Source: Myoxocephalus aenaeus (Eukaryota > Chordata > Actinopteri > Perciformes > Cottidae). From it: a stretch of 64,000 nucleotides of DNA. The DNA is taken from NCBI GenBank assembly GCA_038501785.1, contig JBAMJR010000050.1, forward strand, positions 1,631,001 through 1,695,000, read 5' to 3'. A model generated the notes under the pieces. That model saw only the letters and a list, made by a program, of their open reading frames with translations, had not been told where the DNA came from and ran no database searches. Each line of letters opens with the position of its first letter. Within the stretch, counting starts at the first letter, position 1. This document shows, piece by piece, positions 34,825 to 48,033 of this stretch. Position numbers and translations under genes: made by a program.

Positions 34825-37134
34825 TAGAGTGTTGGTGTGTTTCTTGACAGATGTATAAATATGAGCTACATTTATTCAGCCGTGGCCTCCCTCTGCATAC
34901 CTGCATGGCCTTCCATACGGGTAATATGAAGGCATTAAACTGTATACACGCAGTGGTGAAAGAATGTAGAGCTCTATTGTGCATTCAGGGGGAAAAGAGT
35001 CAATCAGTCAAGAGCACAGGAGCGACATTTCTGAGGTGATCTGAATCGAGGAGATGCACTGATATCCAACACATATAAGGTTACTCCAAACAAAAAGATG
35101 AACCCATTTCACATGATTTCAATCAATTCTTATGATTGATTAGAGTTAAGAATAGTGTTGGTGATCTTCATAGTATTATCATTATCTTTATATTATATAT
35201 GTATTACAAATAATACATAATTTGTTTGGCAATATACTATGAAAATGTTCTTATTTATGCCATTTTCTGTATGATAATTGTGTTTTTTAACAATATTAAT
35301 CCCCCAATTTTACTTCTACTTAGAGATGATATTTGTGATAAATCTGAAAAACCTAAATAATATATATTTGTAATGAAATGTGATGAAATGCATTTCTTTC
35401 TAGTTTCCAGTTTTGCTCAGTTTCAGTGTTCTGGAAAAGAAAATGTTCGGTTAAAAAAAAAAAAAAAAAAATATGATTGTGAATAATCGTATCCACAATG
35501 TGGATAACCCATTGTTCTATACTTAATGTGTATTATTTATGCACTTTAATAATGAATATTTAACTGAAAGCTGAGAACATTTGAATGAGAAATACTCATT
35601 TTAAAGCTACACTATCCACCATCTACTCTGGTGCATGGCAACATCATATCGAGGTAAAAAATATGTAATGTGTAATCTAATTTAATCGACTGAAAATGAC
35701 AAATTTTCACCCAAATTCATTCAGATTGGTTCTCTAATTATAACCCAAAAGAATACGCCCCTCACAACTCTCTCTGGTGCGTTGCCGTTTGTTCAGAGGC
35801 ATCACTCCAGATTAACGACCTCTGTGGTAAACCGTCATCACACCTCAGATTTCAGGGGAACTACCGGAGAAACTCGGCCCCTTTGTGAGCGTCACTTTCT
35901 CCTTATTGTGGACAATGTTGTCAAACACTGGAAATCTGGCACATTCCTGCCAACCGCGAACACCCAAAGTGAGACATCACTACGATGCCCTGGAGGTGGA
36001 GACAACAGGGAGAAAGGGAAAAAAGAGAGGCAGGTATGGAAGAGAAGAAAAACAGAGAGAAACAAAAGAGAGAGAGAGAGAGTGTGCGTGTGTGTGCATG
36101 GGTCGGGGTTTGTTGGGAAAAACCACAGTCAATTACACCTTTACTCATCACATTTCAGGCCCGCTGAAATTAGAGCAGTCGTGTGTTAACAGGGCAAAGA
36201 CAAACAGGCTGAATTCCCTCCAGAAGCGAGCGGTTTAGACCCGACCTGGCAACCCGCGCACCGCCAGACAGACCAATTACTCCTCTTTCATCGTCTCGAC
36301 TACGGTGTCACTCATCTGCACCACGAAGCCCCGCTATAGACCCCACTTCCCCCCAGCGAACATGCAGCCTTAGTGGAGCGCCGCTCCTCGGCGTTTGGAG
36401 AATTACGTTTTTCTTTGCATCAGGAATAACGTCTGTGCGTAATTTGTGTGATCATAAGGAAACGATAGCTGTGCTAAAGATGTACTACAAAGTAGAAGGC
36501 CCGGAAATTCATTCAGCCCATTAAAGTTTATAAGATTATGTTTTAAATAATTCACTTTTTTTTCATGCCACCTTTCTTTTTGGAGCGAATGTAAAACAGG
36601 CTCTTTGGTCCGCAAATGAGTCTCTGGGAAAGTCCATGAGAAAATTACCCAATTTATTACCGCAGTAAACATTGTAAACACGAGTTTATGGTCTCAATCA
36701 CTGGTTTCACGTCTCCTTCAATACAACATGATGGTCATTTAGTAAATTACTGTCCCATACAGGGTAAAACAGAAGATAAAGCAGGGTCTGCTTTGGGACG
36801 TGGCTCCCTTGGCGTTGTCCGTGATCCAGTTTAAGAACTTCAATCCTTTCACAGTGCGTTTTCATGAAGGAAATTGTAACATCTTAGTCGCTTTAAAGTG
36901 TTTTATTCAGCATTCAGTTGTACCCGACTCCTCTCACTTCACTTGTGGTTGCAGAAAACAAAACGGCGCCGGCCAAAATCCAAGATGGCAACGGCCAGTT
37001 GCCGACAGCGTTATTATACACAACACATGCACCAAGAACTAAAACGGGCTGTGTTAGCATTAGAAGGAAATTAAAAACGTAAAATATCTGGAATTGCGAA
37101 CCAGATGACCTAAAGCCTATTCTGTCGACATTGA

Positions 37135-37334
37135 TGAAACCCATTTTCAAAACCCAAAGATATGCAGTTGACATATGTTGACAATGATATAACAGACAAA
37201 AGCTGCCAATCCTCACATTGCAGAAGCTGAAACCACAGCATGTTCAATAATTTAATTGATTATCAAAATGATGCCAATCGTGTTTAGTCGATCAACTCAT
37301 TGATTAAATCGACCAATTGTTGCAGCTCCAATAC
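37135..37334 (-). repeat. MITE-like teleost repeat, end fragment
   Basis: Shows AACCCAAAGATATGCAGTT, then GCAGAAGCTGAAACC, TTGATTATCAAAATGATGCC, and ends ATTGTTGCAGCTCC. The GTTGCAGCTC end is the inverted counterpart of the GAGCTGCAAC end seen at 28993. Confidence 0.6.
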
Positions 37335-37775
37335 AGACCAAACAATGTCGCTGAATCTATAAGATGCTTCCACGGTGAACAGCCCAAGAAAGTCTGAACA
37401 ATTTAAATCATCACTGCTGTGTGTGACAGAAATACTAGCATTTCTAGCAAATGTCTAGAAAAATACAGATTATTAATGACAAAGTAAGCCACGCGACACA
37501 CGAATCCTCAAGCTACTCTTTGATTTGTAATTCAGACGTCAGTGAAGAGCGTGTGATTGGAGCGCAAAATATGATTTTCAATGACTCCACAATTGTTCCA
37601 TGTTTTCGCAGCTAGCTGCCGTAGCCTAAGCTACTGTTGCCGGCCCACTCTCCAAACAGAGCTGGATCTCCATCGTCATGTGTTGTGATGAAACCTGAGC
37701 GGGAATCTCGCCACCTCCAGTTCTGTCTTGTTGGCATTGTGTCACCGAGCTCGTCTCCACTTAAACCCACGCACT

Positions 37776-37777
<2 letters not shown>

Positions 37778-37820
<43 letters not shown>
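37778..37820. repeat. (CA)21 microsatellite
   Basis: Perfect run. Confidence 0.97.
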
Positions 37821-37822
<2 letters not shown>

Positions 37823-38146
37823 GTTAGAAAAACAAAGTGCTATGTTTTTCCTTGCGGTGTGCCAATTTGCCTTTCCCCTGAAAACAGACACAATACAACT
37901 CAAAGGAGAGTACGATCTGTGCACGGTGAGTGACGAGGAGAGCGAGGCAGAGGCGTTGATGTTTGGCGTTGCATCATCCAGCTGGAACGCGTGTCGGCCT
38001 TTTGAGCGTTTCCTCGCTGGGAACCTCAAGTTTTTTTTTAAAGAATCTCGACAACAACATCAGTCCTCAATTTACGTAAAACTACAGGTTGGACTATCTC
38101 ACGCTGCAGCCACTGATTCAAAATATTACAAGAATTTTACACAATA

Positions 38147-38150
<4 letters not shown>

Positions 38151-38183
<33 letters not shown>
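38151..38183. repeat. (CA)16 microsatellite
   Basis: Perfect run. Confidence 0.97.
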
Positions 38184-38185
<2 letters not shown>

Positions 38186-39134
38186 GGGCAACTTGCCAAG
38201 AATTCCTTCGCAAAAACAGTCCCTTGACATTTGAAGGCAGTAAGCTTAAATCTAGACATGGTGACAAGCGGAAACAATACAAGCATCCAAAGAGCATTAA
38301 TTACAGAGTGCACCTAAAGGAAATCCAAACTGAGTTTATTAATAGACCGTCTGTTTAACATGAGAACCCAGAATAGGTCAACAGGTTTACATAGTTCTCG
38401 TGGTTGATCTGCTTTATAGTTGGGCCGATGAAGGGTATCAGTTTACAGGAAACGGCTATAATGAAAAAGATGCTTGTCTTTGTATACAAAGACTTAAAAA
38501 GGCTTGCATCTCGACAATTTCCTTTCGAAGACGTTTGACTAACATCTCGACTCGATGCAAACATCTCGACGCAGAAGCTCATATTATAATGTCCACGCCT
38601 GCATGGCCACAAAGGGTCTGCATGAAATGAATTGCATCGTCTGCAAATGTTCACAAGCGTCCAGGAACTCAAAATAGACGAAGGTCCCACCAGCTCGACC
38701 TCCACACCCTTACTTTTTGTGTCACTAAATAAAAGGGCACACTACTGCCAGCACATTGGCAACGGATGAAAATTGTCCAATGTGAACGTAATTCCAAATG
38801 ACTGGTATAATAAAGCCTTAGGAGCCACAGAAACTAAAGCAGGAAAGTCACTTTTATGGAGAAAAAAAAATTGCATTGTCAATGCTTTTGAAGAACTATA
38901 AAGATTAGGCAAAAAAAAAAAAAGAGCTTCGCTGTTTGTATGAATGCGATGGAGGCCTGGTGGTTTCACATTGCAATTATGTGAGCGCACTGAAGAACTA
39001 CTGTATACTTATATGAAGCTGCTGTAAACTGGAGCAGCCACAGGGGTTTAGTTTGCTTAGTGAACAACATTTAGCAATGCAAATCCTGTCTTCATAGTTC
39101 CTGGGCCCGGGAGCCGGCTGCATTCGGCCCCTGG

Positions 39135-39254
39135 TTCAATTCAGTTCAATGTATTTGTAAAGCCCAAAAACACAAATTTGCCTCAGAGGGCTTTATAATC
39201 TATACAGCATATGAAATACGACATCCTGTCCATGGACCTCGCATCGGAAAAAGG
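39135..39254 (+). repeat. Interspersed teleost repeat fragment (SINE/LINE-tail-like)
   Basis: The sequence TTCAATGTATTTGTAAAGCC, followed by AATTTGCCTCAGAGGGCTTT and GACATCCTGTCCATGGACCT, recurs widely in acanthomorph genomes beside many genes. I recognise the motif order, but only one copy is present here, so the call rests on memory of the family. Confidence 0.55.
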
Positions 39255-40040
39255 ATGCTGGGTCCAATATAAAACATCCACTATAAAGCACAGGTCACGT
39301 TCCTGAATACCTTAAATTGGTTCCCAAAGCACTGGAAAAGTTACAGTTGTGGAAACAAGCCAAAGGAGTTCACCCCCAAAAATAGAGAAGTTGTTTCATC
39401 CCATATTTTATTGTTTCTACTAAAGAATACATCTCAGAGGAGAAAGAATTGTTAAAAGTGACAAGTCTTCACTCTGTGAAACCACTAATTTAGTCCCATT
39501 TAAGCTTAATGTTACTATGAGAGGGATACCAATTACAACTGATGTGTTACTTGGCAACCACTTTTCTCACAGAGACTGAAATGCACCAGCGTGCTTTTCA
39601 AACTAGATGTTCTCCCTCATTTACTCTGGTGTTTCTAGTATTGTGTCTGTTCACTGTTGAAGGGAAAGAGACAGTTACCGAATGTGAGGCCAAAAAACTG
39701 AAATGTTGAGATCTAAGAGAGCTTAAAAGATACCATTAATGAAATAAACGCAAGTACCTCGATTAAACTTGAAGACAAATTCAAGGTCAACATTCATTTT
39801 CTAAATCAGGGATCAGTCCATGGCATGACAAGCATCCACCTACTAATCCCCCCACCCACACACTGATGTTCACTCATCATTGCGATCATATCTTGATAGT
39901 TGTGTCTTTGTGTCTAATTACAGGCGTCTCCTGCTCGGTTGGTGCGGAGGCTGCTGCAGCTATGGCAATGAACAAATACAAGTCAAACAGATCAGGTGGA
40001 CGTGAGAAAGGCTGATGGAGACGCGGGAGTGTGAGGAGCG

Positions 40041-40102
40041 CACGTGTGTGGAAACACACGGGTGTGGAAACACGTGTGGAGAAACGCACGTGTGGGGAAA
40101 CG
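40041..40102. repeat. E-box-containing minisatellite
   Basis: Four units of 14-16 bp based on CACGTGTGGAGAAACG. Three of the four retain a CACGTG hexamer (40041, 40071, 40087). Confidence 0.8.
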
Positions 40103-41499
40103 TATGCTGCGGCAGCGTACGTCAGGGCAGGTAGACCGAGCGCTGCTGATTGGCTGTCAAACGCAGGATGTATGCAGTCGAGTCTGGAAAGTCCCCGTCT
40201 GCCTCACGGCGCTCCACTCTACCTCTTTTACTCTCCCTCTCTTTTTTTCTTCTCTGCAGCATTTTCTCTCCGTGGCATTGATGTGAACAGGTGGTGGCCG
40301 GTCTCTCCATCTCCCAGGGCACCCAACATTGGGCATTGGGTGCTTCCTCCCTTTAGCGTTGGTTAAGAGCGCCTGGAATGGGAACTCCTCAGAAAAGTAA
40401 ATCTTTTAAAAGAGGAACCCCTTCATTCCTGCCTTGCCCTCAATTGCGTGATCTACCACCAATTAATCACCCCGGCCCCCCAAATAAGACGTGTAAACAT
40501 GGCAGCAGGTCTTCCTGCAGCGGGCTGCGGGCATGTGCCCCCCTTCCCCCTCCCCCTTCCCCCTCGGGGATCGTGTGGAGCAATCACACATGTGCAAACG
40601 CTGACACACATGAGTGCACAGGTAGGAACAGCTTCATCATCACTGACACTTTTAAACATTTTAATCTTAACACACAAGCTGTGAATTTTGAGATTTAATT
40701 CCGGAAATATTTAGTTTACGGTTTAAGGAATTGATGACCGAGCCGACTGTTTAGATTTACACTGATCTACAAACACATAACCATTTACTGCGACTGTATT
40801 ATCTTAATACAAAGGCTCTGATTATCTCAGCAGTGTTTCATTTCTTGATTTTATTAATTTTTATAAGTCGAGTCTCTTCTGGCTTTCACTTGTGATAGAC
40901 CTCTAACATATTACGTAATAACATATTACCTGAAAAACTAAAACTTCTCCACGACACACAGGAGAGACAACTGAACACCATAGAATGACACCGGCACCCT
41001 AAATGAGAGATAACATTTCATTTTGGTCCCACCCCCTCCCTCCCTCCCTCTCTGGCCGTTTTTTCCTCACACCTTTTATCAGCTGACCAGGACCAGATGA
41101 CTTCAAAGTGAGCGCTCAGAGGAAGAGGTGATGAAGGACCTCCCACATCTGAGACCCCCTGCCAGGACCAAACTGATCCCCTTTACACTTCCAGCCCCCA
41201 TCTTTCCTCGCTCACCTTACACCCCCCCCCCAAATCCAGCTGCTCCATTTGGCTGTAATCGGCACCCAGCATCGCCCCCTGATTAGAGAAGGTGGGGGTG
41301 GAGGGAGGTAAAACTTGACAAATTGCCACATTCTTCTCCACCCATTCCCCTTCTTCTCCATCCCTCTGGATGCTCCTTTCCCCTCCTCACACACCCGCAG
41401 TCCCCACTTAAATCTGGCAGCACCCCTGTCGACCCCCTCCAGCCGCCCGACCCACCCTGCTCCACTCACTTGATGAATGCTGTCCTTGTGAGCAGAGGA

Positions 41500-41501
<2 letters not shown>

Positions 41502-41534
<33 letters not shown>
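41502..41534. repeat. (CA)16 microsatellite
   Basis: Perfect run. Confidence 0.97.
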
Positions 41535-41536
<2 letters not shown>

Positions 41537-41592
41537 TAAATAGAAGTGAAGTTTGGGGACCACCGCCCCTGCAGGTGCTACATCTCTTTGGT

Positions 41593-41619
41593 CACACACA
41601 CACACACACACACACACAC
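41593..41619. repeat. (CA)13 microsatellite
   Basis: Perfect run 59 bp after the previous array. Confidence 0.97.
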
Positions 41620-43057
41620 TCCCATAAATAAAGACACAAACCACAGTCGGCCACAATAACGCATACTAGCACACACTCTGGCTGCCCTGGTAGCTGTCAC
41701 AGAGCCATGTGACCAAAACGGAGCCCAGATTCTGATCCAACATTGTGCCTGATTTACACAACCTCCCTCTCTCTCCCTCTCTGCACTGCCGCCCCACCAC
41801 AAACCCCACAATCCAGTCTATCCCGGCCCACCCAGGACCCCCTGGAAAGGAGCAGCACAACAGCTGCGTGTGTGTGGTAGAGAGCGAGCAGGATCCAGGT
41901 TATTACATGGTGCCTGTTCAGTTATAAATACCTTCTCATCTGTCTTGCAGAGTCACTGGAAGTGTCTCTGGAGAGAAGTTTACGGGGGTCCAGAGTGTTG
42001 TCAGGGATGCAAGCCAATGAAGTTAAAACGGTAGACTGGAAAATAAATGGGTTGTATTGGACCTGATTTCAACATCATGTAAACGAGAAACCCGGTTAGA
42101 GAGGGGGCTTAGAGGAAAAAAAGTGAACTCAAGGTAAACTTACTATACCGATTTAGGAAACTTTAAACCACATTGCACAGTCCTCCATTTGGTTTCATCT
42201 TTTTTGTTAGATCTTCCAAACGTTTTTTTTTTTTTAATACTTGCACATGTGCCTGGAAAAGACTTCAAAGTGCTTTCTTGTTTTCAAAATAATCTAGATC
42301 AAAAATTTGAAGTAAAACTTAAAGTGACACTCTGCAAGACTAAAAAAAGAATTGCTCTCCGGAATTGCTTGGACTTGTACGATATTGAGAAAAAAAAAGT
42401 GCGGTCAATTCTTGAAATAAGTCGGTTTCCATTCCTCAACAGTAACATTTTGCAATACAGCGTCTTAAAAACTCTGACATGAGCCGGACTCGACTCAAAC
42501 TGACAAGATGCATGCAAATGCTGGATGAAGTAAGCGGCAGTGGGCATCGGCAGTTGTCCTCCAGCGACCTCGTGTCTAAACATAAACGTAGAGAGCGGTG
42601 AAGATAGTCGCCTGGTGGTGATCCAGAACCCTGAAGGAGCCGCCCAGCGCCGCCCGGCACGCCGCTACACACGAAAACAAGCAAAGAAAGACCAGTGCTG
42701 GGTTGAACCACCTTCACCCACTGTCCCGTAGGTGCACGTTTGTGACCACATGTGTGTGTATATGTGTTGCTCTCTCTCTCTCATTACTGTGGCGATGGAG
42801 GCCGAGTCATAGAAGACGGTGTGATGTAGGAGTGGCCAACCTTTCCCAGAACCCCGTCGCACCAACAGCTTTCATCTGGAGCGGATTAGAGACATTAGCA
42901 CTTTCTTATCTCTCCACCTTCCTCTACGTCTTTCATCATCTCCCCCTTTTCCTGTCTCTGGCCTCCCACAAAACACCCACCCCCGTTTACTGTAGTTCTC
43001 CAGCTTCGTACCCGTGCATTCTTAAAATACTCGAAAAGGTGCCAAGAAGAAGTATAA

Positions 43058-43058
<1 letters not shown>

Positions 43059-43096
<38 letters not shown>
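43059..43096. repeat. (TA)19 microsatellite
   Basis: Perfect self-complementary run, potential cruciform. Confidence 0.97.
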
Positions 43097-43101
<5 letters not shown>

Positions 43102-43228
43102 CAGTGCATGGGCTTGTATTTTCATACGAGCGCCAGCCAAGTTCCCTCTGATCCGTTTGAATGCACAAAGTATTCGGCTTAGTTAAGGAATAGAGCGGTT
43201 GATCAATCACAACCCTGACACCGGGTGT

Positions 43229-43229
<1 letters not shown>

Positions 43230-43257
<28 letters not shown>
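43230..43257. repeat. (CA)14 microsatellite
   Basis: Perfect run. Confidence 0.97.
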
Positions 43258-43261
<4 letters not shown>

Positions 43262-43507
43262 CACACGGGTAATGTGCATCATAATCGTGGCCCGACTACA
43301 ATATCTAAACCGAGCAGTGTTTGTGTGTGCCGTCGGTGGAATGTGCAAGAGGGCTTACGGACATTACAGGAGCGCTCGCACAAAGGCTAAAATTAACTGA
43401 GCACTTCACACACACACACACACACTCACGGCCCGGTAATCCCCATTAATACCAGTCATCAATCTTGAGATGATGGCCCCTAAGGCTGTCCTTTTCGGGG
43501 AAGAGAC

Positions 43508-43583
43508 ATGGCAGCGTGCTCAGTGGGTAGTACGTGCTGCAGAGGCCGGGTCGGGGTGGGAATTCAATCTCTGGCAGCTATCT
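43508..43583 (+). repeat. tRNA-derived SINE-like remnant
   Basis: GCGTGCTCAGTGGGTAGTAC resembles a pol III A box, and GGAATTCAATCTC about 40 bp later resembles a degenerate B box. That is the spacing found in tRNAs. The acceptor-stem ends do not pair, so it is not a functional tRNA gene. A SINE head is the likeliest reading. Confidence 0.35.
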
Positions 43584-44608
43584 CTATTAAAATGGCTCCA
43601 GATAGCCGATGGGTTGACTGGTCTGAAAAGGCTGATTCCTTAGGTCACAAATACAGGGACAATATTTGGAGCAATGGGCAGGAGTAAGCTCGGTCAACTA
43701 AGCGGACAAACTGCACATAACAGAGTTTTCACCCTTCTTGGGCCAATAGGTGACAAAGGCAATAAAGAGCCCAGGCTAAAAAATAATAATAGAACCAACA
43801 GAAATAGATTTGTCAAACCTGTAGCTCATTGTTTTGGTGCTACAGTACGTTGACTGTACGGTTTCTGTGAAAATAGAGAGAATCTGTAGACAAAGAAAAA
43901 GGTGTGCTCATGTTGCCCTTTAAGGCGTTGTTGTGTGTCCATCCACTTCATCTGAAGTTCCTCTGCTCCCCAGTGGCCAAATCAATGAATGCTAATTATA
44001 GTGGCGAGACGTTTTGAAGGAACATTTTGTACGTGGCTAATTACTAGTGTAGGACTCACTGTAATAACGTTAGTTTGTTAACTCCATCAAGCGCTTGACA
44101 CAGCTGATGAGCCAAGAACAAGATAAACCAACGAGTCAGACTTATTTTAACATTTAGCGCAAAACAAAACGTGGGTTTACAGATATTTGGTCTATTTTCT
44201 AACATATTAAAATAGCTGTCTTAAGTTATCTTCTATCTTATATATTTTTCTTTCTTGCTTGCTTGAAATCTCTTGTGATCATGTATATTACCACCCATGA
44301 TTTTGTATTTGGACTATGCTGGTTATCTGGGCTTAAATTCCTGTTTTCCTTTTTGCTGTTTATCTTTACCTGTTACAATAAATTTATATATATATATATA
44401 AATAAATCAAAATCATTACTTCCACTAAACTTTGCCAACACTCATCTAAGCTGAACATGAATGACCTAAATATGACTCGTCTCTCATCGTTTCAAAAACG
44501 ACCATCTCCCTCTGAGTATTTAGATCATCACTATAGAGACGTTACTGTCTGTGACCTTAAATACCAGCAAAATATCATGAGCAGAAACTCGTGATTCACA
44601 CTTTTAGA

Positions 44609-44610
<2 letters not shown>

Positions 44611-44656
<46 letters not shown>
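44611..44656. repeat. (CA)23 microsatellite
   Basis: Perfect run. Confidence 0.97.
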
Positions 44657-44662
<6 letters not shown>

Positions 44663-45266
44663 AGCAGAAGACAATCGCCTGGGTTCAAGTCCAGCCCGCC
44701 TCTCTCAACAGGGCGGGAACATCGGAGCAGGGGTCGGCATGCCGGGTCGGCGTGGCCAGTCTTTGAAGGAGGCCTGAGGCGGGGAATGGTTTTCGGGAAG
44801 GGGAAGTGCTCTGCTGGAAGTTTTGGATATCAATGGAAAGGCTTTCTTTCGGCCACACTGGGCAAGAGAGTGGCTGTGCTTTATCTTCCACTGTTATCCC
44901 ACCGCCACGGAAAGACAATGTCAAAGAAACGTGGGCCGGGAATATTTCCAAGAAACAGCCTAAATAACTGCAATCCAACCCCCGAAACGGGAGGACGCTT
45001 GTTTGAAATCAAGGCGTGAAACATTATGTATCTAGTTAAAACTACAGTAGAATACGTTAAGTCACTGAAACGCGACGTTGCTGATGTGGAACGAACACAA
45101 ATTAGATCCAGTCGGTGGATGAAGGACAGATGACGATCAGCCCACAGGAGAACATGGAGGAAGAAAGTCTGCTGACCCGAACTATCCCACGATCCAACAG
45201 CAACCTGGCTTAACCACAAGCACAACCTCTGGCTATCCAGCTGTTTGCTCCAGAAAATATCACTTT

Positions 45267-45269
<3 letters not shown>

Positions 45270-45299
<30 letters not shown>
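45270..45299. repeat. (CA)15 microsatellite
   Basis: Perfect run. Confidence 0.97.
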
Positions 45300-45302
<3 letters not shown>

Positions 45303-47849
45303 CAGCAGGGAGTTTGAAACCTACTCTCAAGTTACAGATAAGGTTGAAATGTGCTCTCTCTCAGCAGAGGGTCTGACAATGGCTCGTTCAGCAAGTCAAA
45401 ACACAGTGGACATACATTATGGAGCAGCGATCCTTTGGATTTGTAAAAGGGGAAACTGTTGGTACAAAAGATAAACAGGCCACAGGAAATAAAATATAAC
45501 ACGCAGGTTCTACTTTCCATGTTTTACTGTCACATGAGATTTTACTTGTATCCTGCGCACGGACTGCAGATGTCAACCAGCCATTTGGCGTAATCTGGTT
45601 ACAACATATGCGTCAACCCTAATGTCAATGTATGTGCACAATAACAAATAGTCAATTAAGTGACATCTGGAAGAAGTTTTTTTTCCAGCTTTCAGACTGA
45701 AAAGAGAAGATAGTGTAGAAAGTTCCTGCCTATTAAAAAGGTTCCTCCCAAACTGTCTTCTGACAATTTGTCCTGAAATGGTTAAACAGAAATGTTCAAG
45801 GGCGATGAGAACTTAAAAAAGGAGTTCCTTCTCTCTTAATTAATCTAAATCTAAAAACATTGGATAGCCCCAGTGCATCAGCCGCAGTGCACACACAAAG
45901 ACTCTGACCCTGTCATCACTAAGAAAGGCGTTTTAAAATCGCTGCCACACATATCAGGGGTCACTTTCCTAATGAGGCACCGGTCCGCCGTAATGCCTTT
46001 CAGTCACTCTGTGAATCACTCACGACTCTAAATGTGGATGTAAACTGTGGTTGACCCAACAATGCGCCTACGGATACACAATACACCTGAATATCTTGTA
46101 TTGTGGGAAAAAATTATGTCGAACCATTTTTTTTTTCTCCCCTCTTTCATTCTGCGCTCACCAGTAAGCCGTACCAACCGGATCACTTTACGAAAAACAG
46201 AAGTGCACACATATCCCGTGTCTGCCTCCGCCCATTTCTTGTTTATCTTTTCACTGAGTCCTCTGTCCTCACCTCCTCCACCGCCGCCGCCGCAGCAACA
46301 GCAACAGAGCGCTCTCTCCTCTCGGACCTCCGCCTTCCCCCCGGCGAGGCTGACCACAGCTCGTCCAGACCCGGGTCGCCTTACCCATTTTACCGCGTGG
46401 GAGCGGATACCGACACAGGCTCACAGAGACCCATTCAAAGCCCCTGCATATGAAATCTCTTCCTCTGCAGCGATACCTTACACTTCATCTGCATATTCAC
46501 ATATTCGGAACGAGGTGCTCCCTTCCTGTCTGTGCGAGATAGAGGGGTCGCCGGGCACGGGCCGAGTCCGGGTGTTTTTATTGGTTTTCAAAAGGGTTTT
46601 TTGTGTCAATGCGTCTTGGAAACCGACGAACTCCTCAGAATGAGCAGGAATCAATAAATGAGACTTAAATGATATGCAATGAGATAGACATTTAAAAGCC
46701 AAGATATTAACACTAATCATGCATTTCAATTCCTATCAGACATATATTTGTTCCAGGAAAGCAATAAATACAAAAAGAAACAAACACATCTGCAACTGTA
46801 ACTGCCATTTGAGGAATGGTGCCGAGGCCTGCCCATCAGATAGCCGTCACGGATCACATCTCAGTCCGACAGCGAGTGTCAACCTGCGTGGTCGGAAATG
46901 AGAGCGGCCAATTACACGAGAAAGCAAACAACAGCATACCTCGATGACACTCGCGGGGCTCTTGCCAAGTCAGCCCTGGCAGCTGCCCAGCGGAGTCACC
47001 GGCACATCGGACCTGATGGTTTTTAATAGTGTGCTTTTGGAACAGTGTCGTTGGAACGCGGAGCGACGCAGCATTCCAGGCGTGTACGATCTGCCAACAC
47101 GTACCGCCCGCCGGCTGCCGATGCCGTCAGCTCTCTCACTCGTGTTCTTCCTCATTAGGGTCACTGGGTGTGAGATATGACAACATTACGGAGGCTTTAA
47201 ATGTCTTGGCACATCAAACCAGTACAAGGTTGCCTGTGTGTTGCAAATTTAACCGGCAATTTCCTCATCTAGCGTGGTTAAAAATGGCCCGGGCCTGAGC
47301 CTGGTTTGAACTGATCTGCTCTCCCTGAAGGAACATTAGATTTACTCCGGGACTAAACAAAGGCTTAAAGTTGTTACATGGCTACATGGTAAATAAATAC
47401 AGTGTTTGAGAAAGAACCTGCACAATAATTAAAGGAAATGAGATGTGTAAGATCGTTGCACATACAAAAACTAAATGCAGTGGACATTGTTTCCCTGCTG
47501 GCTTCCATTATTCTCAGAAGGAGAAACGCCTGTAAGTGCTGGTCCGGTTAAGGTTTCTGGGTTTGTGTTTGTGAATGTGTTCTTTTTCTCCCAGCTCCCA
47601 TTGTCATGTCACTTTTCATTTCTTCAACTCCAGTAAATTAGGGCCTTTTTCTTTTTTGGGCATTCTTTCCACCATTTCTGCGCCTGCACACATCCTCTCT
47701 CACTAGAGACGGATGAAATGTTCTTCTTTTTGTTTTAAATTTAAAACAAATTAAAAGCATCAAATGCTGAGCAGCCCTCACTTCTCTCGCTCTCTTCCAT
47801 TTTTACAAAGAACATCCAGTAATCCGCCTTTTTTGTACATAGTGTTTAT

Positions 47850-48033
47850 TAATTTACCTATGTTGTTTTTAGCCATTTTTCTCATGCGTTTTGTCATACT
47901 GTATTATATCTGTGCTGTTTGTGTCACTTGTGTGGATTGTGCTACTGCCACTTGGCCAGGTCATCATTGTAAATGAGAATTGGTTCTCAATTGATTTTAC
48001 CTGGTTAAATAAAGGTAAAATAATAAATAAAGA
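47850..48033 (+). repeat. LINE-type 3' tail fragment
   Basis: The segment CTTGGCCAGGTCATCATTGT, then GAGAATTGGTTCTCAATTGA, then ACCTGGTTAAATAAAGGTAA with a TAAATAAA end is a 3' tail seen in many fish non-LTR retrotransposon copies. No reverse transcriptase sequence precedes it, so it is a 5'-truncated insertion. The exact clade is not assigned. Confidence 0.65.

Noticed and set aside
37728..38234. 168-codon plus-strand frame
   Set aside because: Bridges two CA arrays (poly-His-Thr); the non-repeat part resembles nothing I know.
44656..44701. B-box-like GGGTTCAAGTCC after a CA array
   Set aside because: No A box at the right distance and no tRNA fold; probably coincidence.
46047..46643. Longest complete open frame in the window (198 codons, plus strand)
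   Set aside because: Contains poly-Pro/poly-Gln from CCG and CAG simple repeats, has no recognisable domain, splice context or homologue I know, and sits in intronic sequence.
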